Positions 7,208 through 12,020 of a DNA stretch of 12,020 bases are shown in pieces. How positions within the stretch are numbered: position 1 is the first letter of the stretch; each line of letters begins with the position of its first letter. A model generated the notes under the pieces. It worked only from the letters and a program-made list of their open reading frames with translations. It did not search any database and was not told the DNA's origin. The stretch is from Verrucomicrobiota bacterium (GTDB lineage: Bacteria; Verrucomicrobiota; Verrucomicrobiia; Limisphaerales; UBA1100): assembly GCA_028872645.1 (NCBI GenBank), contig JAPKDK010000066.1:1-12020 (forward strand), given 5' to 3'. A program made the position numbers and the translations under genes.

Positions 7208-7268
7208 GGCGGGCATTCGGTTAAGCATTGTTTTTTGTGTGTTTTTTTTGCAAGGTCTGGACTTCACG

Positions 7269-8369
7269 ATGTCTGTTCTTAAAATTAAATCCGCCGATCA
7301 GTGCCGGCACGATCTTGTTGCTCTGGGCGAAATCATGCTGCGGCTGGACCCCGGTGAAGGTCGCGTGCGCACGGCGCGGCAATTCAACGCGTGGGAAGGC
7401 GGCGGCGAATACAACGTGGCGCGCGGCTTACGGCGTTGCTTCGGCTTGCGAACGGCGGTGGTGTCGGCCTTTGCGGATAATGAAGTGGGGCGACTGGTGG
7501 AGGATTTCATTCTGCAAGGCGGCGTGACTGTGGACTACCTTCAATGGCACGATTACGACGGCATCGGCCGCACGGTGCGGAACGGGCTGAACTTCACCGA
7601 GCGCGGCTTTGGTATTCGCGGCGCGAAAGGTGTGCCCGATCGTGGCCATACGGCGGCGGCGCAGCTCAAAAAAGGCGACATCGATTGGCAGAAAATTTTT
7701 GGCGAGGACGGTGTGCGATGGTTTCACACGGGCGGAATTTTTGCCGCGCTCAGCGACACCACGCCGGAAGTCGTCATCGAAGCCGTGCAAGCGGCCAAAC
7801 AGCACGGCACGATTGTTTCGTATGATTTGAATTATCGGCCGAGCTTGTGGGAAGGAATCGGCGGGCACGCCAAGGCGCAGGAGGTGAACCGCGAGATTGC
7901 CAAACACGTGGACGTGATGATTGGCAACGAAGAAGACTTCACCGCGTGTCTCGGTTTTGAGGTGGAAGGCGTGGACGACAACATTTCAAAAATCGAAATT
8001 GATGCCTTCAAAAAAATGATTAGCAAGGCGGCGGGAGCATTCCCAAATTTCAAGGCCATCGCCACCACCTTGCGCACCGTGCAAAGCGCCACCGTGAATG
8101 ACTGGGGAGCAATCTGCTGGGCGGATGGTGAATTTTACGAAGCCACGAACCGAAAGGACTTGGAAATCCTCGATCGAGTGGGCGGGGGCGACAGTTTTGC
8201 CAGCGGTTTGATTTACGGATTTCTCGCCACCGGCGATCCTCAACAAGCCGTGGAATACGGCGCTGCTCACGGGGCATTAGCGATGACCACGCCGGGCGAC
8301 ACTTCGATGGCGACTTTGGCCGAGGTGGAGCGATTGATTGGCGGCGGCGGCGCGCGAGTGCAGCGTTAA
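7269..8369 (+). CDS. PfkB-family sugar kinase, 2-keto-3-deoxygluconate kinase-like
   Basis: A 366-residue cytoplasmic ribokinase-fold kinase. The best guess is phosphorylation of 2-keto-3-deoxygluconate in the Entner-Doudoroff or uronate pathway. Seen: an N-terminal strand VALGEIMLRLDPG (17-29), the sugar-binding GGGEYNVARGL (44-54), the KDG-kinase-like YDLNYRPSLW (185-194), NEEDF (220-224), and the catalytic anion-hole loop DRVGGGDSFASG (302-313) with base Asp308. The loop reads GGGD where many family members have GAGD, a tolerated variant. ATG 7269 is preferred over an in-frame GTG/ATG at 7197, whose hydrophobic extension would be odd for a soluble kinase. A weak AAGG lies 13 bases upstream. 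The protein is slightly longer than usual owing to a helical segment around 235-262. Its stop is one base from that of the convergent oxidoreductase. Fructokinase or another sugar specificity cannot be excluded. Confidence 0.82.
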   Translation: MSVLKIKSADQCRHDLVALGEIMLRLDPGEGRVRTARQFNAWEGGGEYNVARGLRRCFGLRTAVVSAFADNEVGRLVEDFILQGGVTVDYLQWHDYDGIGRTVRNGLNFTERGFGIRGAKGVPDRGHTAAAQLKKGDIDWQKIFGEDGVRWFHTGGIFAALSDTTPEVVIEAVQAAKQHGTIVSYDLNYRPSLWEGIGGHAKAQEVNREIAKHVDVMIGNEEDFTACLGFEVEGVDDNISKIEIDAFKKMISKAAGAFPNFKAIATTLRTVQSATVNDWGAICWADGEFYEATNRKDLEILDRVGGGDSFASGLIYGFLATGDPQQAVEYGAAHGALAMTTPGDTSMATLAEVERLIGGGGARVQR

Positions 8370-8370
8370 A

Positions 8371-9399
8371 TTATAACGCCACAATTCCGCCCGACTCAAT
8401 CGATCGCCCTGCCGCCTCACACAATTCCACAGAACCCGCGCCATCGGCGGCAGTGACGGTGCTGGGCGCGTGGCCTTCGCGGATGCAGTTTGCAAAGTAG
8501 GCGATTTGGCCGGCGTAGCCGTCGGGGGCATTGAGTTTTAGCGTTTCGGGTTTTTTGTATTTCTCAAAAATTTTCAGGCAATCCTCTTCGCGCGTATTGT
8601 CGAAATCCGCCGTGGCGCGTTCGAAGTTGATGGTGTATTCCATACTGAACCCGAAGCCTTCGGTCATTGCCCAACTGCCTTCGGCGGACACCGCTGCGCC
8701 GCAGTCTACATCGTACTGCGCCAGTACGTGGTCGATCTCGCCGCTGACTTTGGTGTGGCCCTGGGCGTAAATGGATTTGGGTTCGCCAAAACAGAATCGC
8801 ACAAAATCCGCATCGTGAATGTGCAAATCCAGCAACGCGCCGCCGGATTTTTTGCCATCGAGAAATGTGGATTGCCCCCAAGCCGGTGCCTCGGCCACGC
8901 GCCGGAAGCGCGCGCTCAAAACGCGACCGTAACGCCCATCGTCGATCGCCTCCTTTATCCACGCCCATTCGGGCCAAAAACGCAGGCACATCGCGGGCAT
9001 GAAAAATCCTTTGGCGCTTTGCGTGGCCGTGGCGATTTCGCCCGCTTCTTCGCTGGTGCGGGCCATTGGTTTTTCGCAGAGTACGTGCTTGCCCGAAGCG
9101 AGCGCGGTGAGGGCCTGCTCGTGATGTAAAAAAGTGGGCGTGGTGAGATCGATGAGATCGATGGAATCATCGGCAAGCAATTCGTCGAGGCTGAGGTACG
9201 CGGCGATGTGGGACATATCGAGCTTCACCGGTTCGTCGCTGCCCACGTTACCGTGCACGTCAGAAAAATCCCCATCAAGATGCCGTCCGCTTGGATTGCA
9301 CAGTGCGGCAATCTCCATGCCCTCTACTTGTTGATATGCACGAATATGCGTCACCGCCATAAATCCCGTGCCAACGATTCCAACTCGAATTTTATCCAT
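8371..9399 (-). CDS. Gfo/Idh/MocA-family NAD(P)-dependent oxidoreductase
   Basis: A 342-residue cytoplasmic dehydrogenase, expected to oxidise or reduce a sugar, inositol or nucleotide sugar using NAD(P). The Rossmann motif GIVGTGFMA is at 8-16. The family signature CEKPMARTSEEA (108-119) carries Lys110 of the EKP motif. The C-terminal alpha/beta domain has GGALLDLHIHDADF (186-199) with the catalytic-region Asp191, His193 and His195. Start: ATG 9399, with AGAGA (9407-9411 complement) 7 bases upstream. An alternative ATG at 9417 overlaps the glycosyltransferase stop as ATGA and would add six residues. Either way the gene is tightly coupled to the glycosyltransferase ahead of it, and is the last gene of this minus-strand set. 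Substrate unknown; a role in making or recycling a surface sugar is an inference from context. Confidence 0.9.
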   Translation of the reverse strand: MDKIRVGIVGTGFMAVTHIRAYQQVEGMEIAALCNPSGRHLDGDFSDVHGNVGSDEPVKLDMSHIAAYLSLDELLADDSIDLIDLTTPTFLHHEQALTALASGKHVLCEKPMARTSEEAGEIATATQSAKGFFMPAMCLRFWPEWAWIKEAIDDGRYGRVLSARFRRVAEAPAWGQSTFLDGKKSGGALLDLHIHDADFVRFCFGEPKSIYAQGHTKVSGEIDHVLAQYDVDCGAAVSAEGSWAMTEGFGFSMEYTINFERATADFDNTREEDCLKIFEKYKKPETLKLNAPDGYAGQIAYFANCIREGHAPSTVTAADGAGSVELCEAAGRSIESGGIVAL

Positions 9400-9413
9400 C
9401 GTATTATCTCTGT

Positions 9414-10145
9414 TCATTTTTTCGGCCAACGCCGCAAGCCGTGTTGAAACCATAGCCGCCAAACCATCCACACCGCTTCCCAAGCGATGTGCCATGACAT
9501 TTTTGAGGTCCCTTCGATGCGCTCGGTGAACACAATGTTTTGTTCTGCCACGCGCAGGCCTTGCCGCCAGATTTTGTGCGTCATTTCAATTTGGAAGCTG
9601 TAGCCATTGGAACGTACGGCGGCGAGGTTCACTTTCTCGAGTGCTTTACGGCGGAAACATTTGTAGCCTCCGGTGGGATCACTGAAGGGCATGCCGGTGA
9701 TCCATTTCACATATTTGGCTGCGCCGAGGCTCAGCATTAATCGCCGCAACGGCCAGTTGTTTACGCGAATGCCGCCGCGATAGCGCGTACCCAGAACGAG
9801 ATCTGCTTCGGCGGCCGCCTCGATAAAACGGGGGATGTCTTGTGGGTCGTGCGAGAAGTCACCGTCCATTTCAAAAATAAATTCGTAGTCGCGCTGAAGC
9901 GCCCATTCGAAGCCGGCGCAGTAGGCGCGGCCAAGGCCGTTTTTTTCTTGGCGATGGAGCACATTTACGAAGTCGTGTTGGGCGGTCAACTCATCGGCTA
10001 AATCGCCGGTGCCGTCGGGGGAATTATCGTCCACCACCAGCAAGTCAACCGCCAGTTTGTCAAGCGCCTCGACGATGCCCGTGAGGTTGTCGCGTTCATT
10101 GTACGTGGGCACAATGACGAGGGTTGAGTGGTCGGCATCCGGCAC
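9414..10145 (-). CDS. Family 2 glycosyltransferase, polyprenol-phosphate mannosyltransferase (DPM1)-like
   Basis: A 243-residue GT-A fold enzyme that should transfer a sugar, probably mannose or glucose, from a nucleotide sugar to polyprenyl phosphate at the inner face of the membrane. Motifs: PTYNERDN (13-20), VVDDNSPDGTG (37-47), the metal-binding MDGDFSHDP (93-101), GTRYRGG (119-125) and the DPM1-type DPTGGYKCFRR (156-166), followed by EGTSKMS (211-217). There is no C-terminal multi-helix domain, so it is the short soluble DPM1 type; the Trp-rich tail (219-240) could attach to the membrane surface. The start is a GTG at 10145, as the frame has no ATG upstream before the previous gene's stop and no good Shine-Dalgarno is present. 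It lies 36 bases after the DNA glycosylase and its stop touches the next gene. The mutase in the same cluster could supply its sugar-1-phosphate precursor. Confidence 0.9.
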   Translation of the reverse strand: MPDADHSTLVIVPTYNERDNLTGIVEALDKLAVDLLVVDDNSPDGTGDLADELTAQHDFVNVLHRQEKNGLGRAYCAGFEWALQRDYEFIFEMDGDFSHDPQDIPRFIEAAAEADLVLGTRYRGGIRVNNWPLRRLMLSLGAAKYVKWITGMPFSDPTGGYKCFRRKALEKVNLAAVRSNGYSFQIEMTHKIWRQGLRVAEQNIVFTERIEGTSKMSWHIAWEAVWMVWRLWFQHGLRRWPKK

Positions 10146-10181
10146 GCCGCAGAATTGCGGGCGAAGGGGGGGCGGGGCAAG

Positions 10182-10850
10182 TTATTTAACCGCGGAGGGC
10201 AACATTGGCTGCAAGGGGCATTCGGAGCAGAGGGGATTGCGCGGTTTGCAATAATGGTTTCCCAGGACGACAAGTTGGGCGTGGAAATCCCGCCAGTAAT
10301 CGAGCCTCGCCGCGCCGCGTTTTTGGCTGAGGGAACGGAAGCAAAGCAACTGGAGTTCATCGTAATCCATCTTGGCGTTGCACCAGCCGTGGCGCTCGAA
10401 GATACGTTTGGTGTAGGCATCGATGACAAAGCTGGAATGACCGCCCGCGTAAAGGAGCATGCTGTCGGCGGTTTCGGGGCCGACACCGTTGATGGCGAGC
10501 AAGCGTTCGCGGACGGTCGTGGTGTCGCCCTTGAAAAACCGTTTGAGGCTTGCGCCGTGATGCTCGACGACTGTGTCGACAAAGTTGCGCAGTCGCTTGG
10601 CTTTGATGTTGAAGTAACCGGCCGATCGGATAAGTTGCGCGAGTTCGTTGTGAGTGAGGGCGTATATCTTTTTTGGCGAAAGTGCGCGCGCAGCTTTGAG
10701 GTTGGCGATGGCAAGCTCTACATTTTTCCACGAAGTGTTTTGCGTGAGAATGGCCCCGACACAAATCTCAAAAGGCGAATCTGCCGGCCACCACTCAAGA
10801 TGCCCGCGCGCGCGGTGCATCAGGCGATACGCTTGGCGGAGGGGTGGCAT
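10182..10850 (-). CDS. MagIII-like DNA glycosylase (endonuclease III-related, HhH-GPD superfamily)
   Basis: A 222-residue base-excision repair glycosylase expected to remove damaged bases such as 3-methyladenine. The N-terminal half, with WWPADSPFE (20-28) and GAILTQNTSWKNVE (32-45), resembles the Helicobacter pylori MagIII / COG2231 branch as I remember it. The helix-hairpin-helix is NGVGPETA (121-128), followed by the catalytic Asp144 in VIDAYTKRIF. The Lys that endonuclease III uses for its AP-lyase step (GVGRKTA) is Glu126 here, so a monofunctional glycosylase is predicted. Near the C-terminus C201-x6-C208-x2-C211 matches three of the four iron-sulfur cysteines of endonuclease III; the fourth place (217) is Leu, so a normal [4Fe-4S] cluster is doubtful. 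Start ATG 10850, 25 bases after the mutase stop. It sits inside a sugar gene run with no functional link visible. Confidence 0.88.
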   Translation of the reverse strand: MPPLRQAYRLMHRARGHLEWWPADSPFEICVGAILTQNTSWKNVELAIANLKAARALSPKKIYALTHNELAQLIRSAGYFNIKAKRLRNFVDTVVEHHGASLKRFFKGDTTTVRERLLAINGVGPETADSMLLYAGGHSSFVIDAYTKRIFERHGWCNAKMDYDELQLLCFRSLSQKRGAARLDYWRDFHAQLVVLGNHYCKPRNPLCSECPLQPMLPSAVK

Positions 10851-10875
10851 GGCGGTGGAAATTGGTGTCTGAATT

Positions 10876-12020
10876 TTATGCCAACAATTTCCGGCAGGCG
10901 GTTTGCAGGCGTTTCATTTGGGTGGCGGTTTTGGTTTCGAGGTAGCAGCGGATGACGGGTTCAGTGCCGCTGGCTCGGAAGGCGACCCATTCGTTGTTGG
11001 GGAGGAGAAATTTGTAGCCGTCGGTAGTGATGAACTTTTCGACTTTGCTGTCTCCGATTTTGTCTAAGCCTTTGGCGAGGCGTTTGAGGAGGGCGGCTTT
11101 TTGCTTGGGGTTGATGTGGATGTTGATGCGGTCGGTGTAAAATTTTCCGATTTGTTTTTCGAGGAGCTTTAGGATTTGGCCGAGGGATTTTTTTTCGACG
11201 GCGACCAGTTCGGCCATCAAGAGACAGGCGAGAATACCGTCTTTTTCGGGTACGTGGCCTTTGACGCTGAGTCCGCCGCTCTCTTCGCCGCCGACGATGA
11301 TGGGCTCGGATTCCATCAGCGCGCCGATGTATTTGAAGCCGACGGGGGTTTCGTGGAGTGGCACGCCGAGGTGGGCGGCGATGGCATCGATCATGTGGCT
11401 AGTGGGCACGGTGCGTACGGCGCTGCCGGTCCACCGGCGGTTCTTTTTGAGATGATAAAGGGTGAGCGCGAGGATTTGGTTGGGGGTGAGCCACGTGCCG
11501 TCGCGGTCGACAATGCCAAAGCGGTCGGCATCGCCATCGAGGCCGAGTGCGATTTGGGCCTTGCCGGATTTCACGCAGGCGGCGGCATCGGCCATTCCTT
11601 CGACGCTGGGCTCGGGCGATTGACCGCCGAAAAGAGGATTGGGGTGCGGATGAAAGCGAGTGACTTTGACGCCAGCTTCTTCCAGTAAAATATCGAGATA
11701 ACCTCGGCCCGCGCCGTACATTAATTCGACGGCAATTTTCATCTTGGCTTTTTTGATAGCGTCGAAGTCGACGAGTTGGCGGAGGCGTCGGAAGTAGGCG
11801 GGACGCGGATCAATTTCTTTGCATTCGAAGGTGCCGATGACGGAGCCCTCGAAAGCCCATTTTTCTTTTTGGCGGCGGGCGATGTTTTTTTCGACTGCAC
11901 GGGTGGCCTCCATGGTGGCCGGCGCGCCGTTGGCGAGGGAAAATTTCAGGCCCTGCCATTCGGCAGGGTTATGGCTGGCGGTGAGGTTGATGCCGGCGGC
12001 GGCTTTGCGGGCGCGGATGG
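10876..12020 (-). CDS. Phosphoglucomutase/phosphomannomutase (alpha-D-phosphohexomutase), N-terminus beyond the window
   Basis: About 380 residues are visible. The frame stays open to the right edge, so the first part is missing; the ATG at 11913 is internal. The enzyme interconverts hexose 6- and 1-phosphates through a phosphoserine, feeding nucleotide-sugar synthesis. All four family motifs are present: the phosphoserine loop TASHNP (codons at 11965-11982), the Mg-binding LDGDADR (after about 125 residues counted from the internal ATG), the sugar-specificity loop GGEESGG, and the phosphate-binding RASGTEPVIR near the C-terminus. The TASHNP lies only about 13 residues from the window edge, and in this family the loop is normally roughly 90-100 residues from the start, so perhaps 80-90 residues are missing. 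It is the first visible gene of the minus-strand set (25 bases to the glycosylase). Glucose versus mannose preference cannot be decided. Confidence 0.93.
   Translation of the reverse strand, partial: IRARKAAAGINLTASHNPAEWQGLKFSLANGAPATMEATRAVEKNIARRQKEKWAFEGSVIGTFECKEIDPRPAYFRRLRQLVDFDAIKKAKMKIAVELMYGAGRGYLDILLEEAGVKVTRFHPHPNPLFGGQSPEPSVEGMADAAACVKSGKAQIALGLDGDADRFGIVDRDGTWLTPNQILALTLYHLKKNRRWTGSAVRTVPTSHMIDAIAAHLGVPLHETPVGFKYIGALMESEPIIVGGEESGGLSVKGHVPEKDGILACLLMAELVAVEKKSLGQILKLLEKQIGKFYTDRINIHINPKQKAALLKRLAKGLDKIGDSKVEKFITTDGYKFLLPNNEWVAFRASGTEPVIRCYLETKTATQMKRLQTACRKLLA

Noticed and set aside
10128..10955. 275-codon plus-strand ORF opposite the glycosylase and mutase end
   Set aside because: Crosses three genes whose motifs are clear on the minus strand; no recognisable domain.
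1..12020. CRISPR array, insertion sequence, toxin-antitoxin or phage-defence system
   Set aside because: No regularly spaced repeats, transposase or integrase motifs, terminal inverted repeats, or defence-type nuclease or kinase pairs were seen on either strand.

Overview
The window reads like ordinary chromosomal DNA from a free-living, probably aquatic or soil bacterium of the Planctomycetota-Verrucomicrobiota-Chlamydiota group, most likely Verrucomicrobiota. This is an inference from gene style. Small membrane-anchored monohaem cytochromes of the 'PIL...CxxCH ... MPPKG' type, GYF_2 (DUF4339) N-terminal domains, a secreted PQQ-like beta-propeller starting DWPEFRGPG, and an Entner-Doudoroff-type sugar kinase beside a Gfo/Idh/MocA oxidoreductase are all common there. 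Shine-Dalgarno sequences are mostly weak. No phage, transposon, CRISPR or plasmid functions were seen.

Layout: (1) 3-281, the end of a small coiled-coil ORF in lower-GC DNA. (2) 333-408, tRNA-Lys(CUU) with encoded CCA. (3) 494-2392, an SLC13/DASS-type anion permease with two cytoplasmic RCK_C domains. (4) 2471-3842, two tandem paralogues of unusual architecture (GYF_2 domain, one membrane helix, monohaem cytochrome c). (5) A minus-strand TPR protein (3901-4404) divergent from an NAD-type glutamate dehydrogenase (4517-5932). (6) A secreted beta-propeller protein (5951-7171, minus) divergent from a PfkB-family, KDG-kinase-like sugar kinase (7269-8369). (7) A compact minus-strand set read from the right edge leftward: phosphoglucomutase/phosphomannomutase (cut by the window end), MagIII-like DNA glycosylase, dolichol-phosphate-mannose-synthase-like glycosyltransferase, and a Gfo/Idh/MocA oxidoreductase.

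How the genes fit together: most of the content is central metabolism and sugar chemistry. The right-hand set combines hexose-phosphate isomerisation, polyprenol-linked sugar transfer and NAD(P)-dependent sugar oxidation or reduction, with a DNA repair glycosylase inserted in the same run, so they are probably co-transcribed but not one pathway. The kinase and the oxidoreductase converge with a single base between their stop codons. The least understood part is the tandem GYF_2-TM-cytochrome pair: a predicted cytoplasmic adaptor-like domain tied through one helix to a predicted periplasmic haem domain, duplicated long ago and kept under purifying selection. No stretch longer than about 110 bases lacks a gene, apart from the tRNA-containing gap 282-493.
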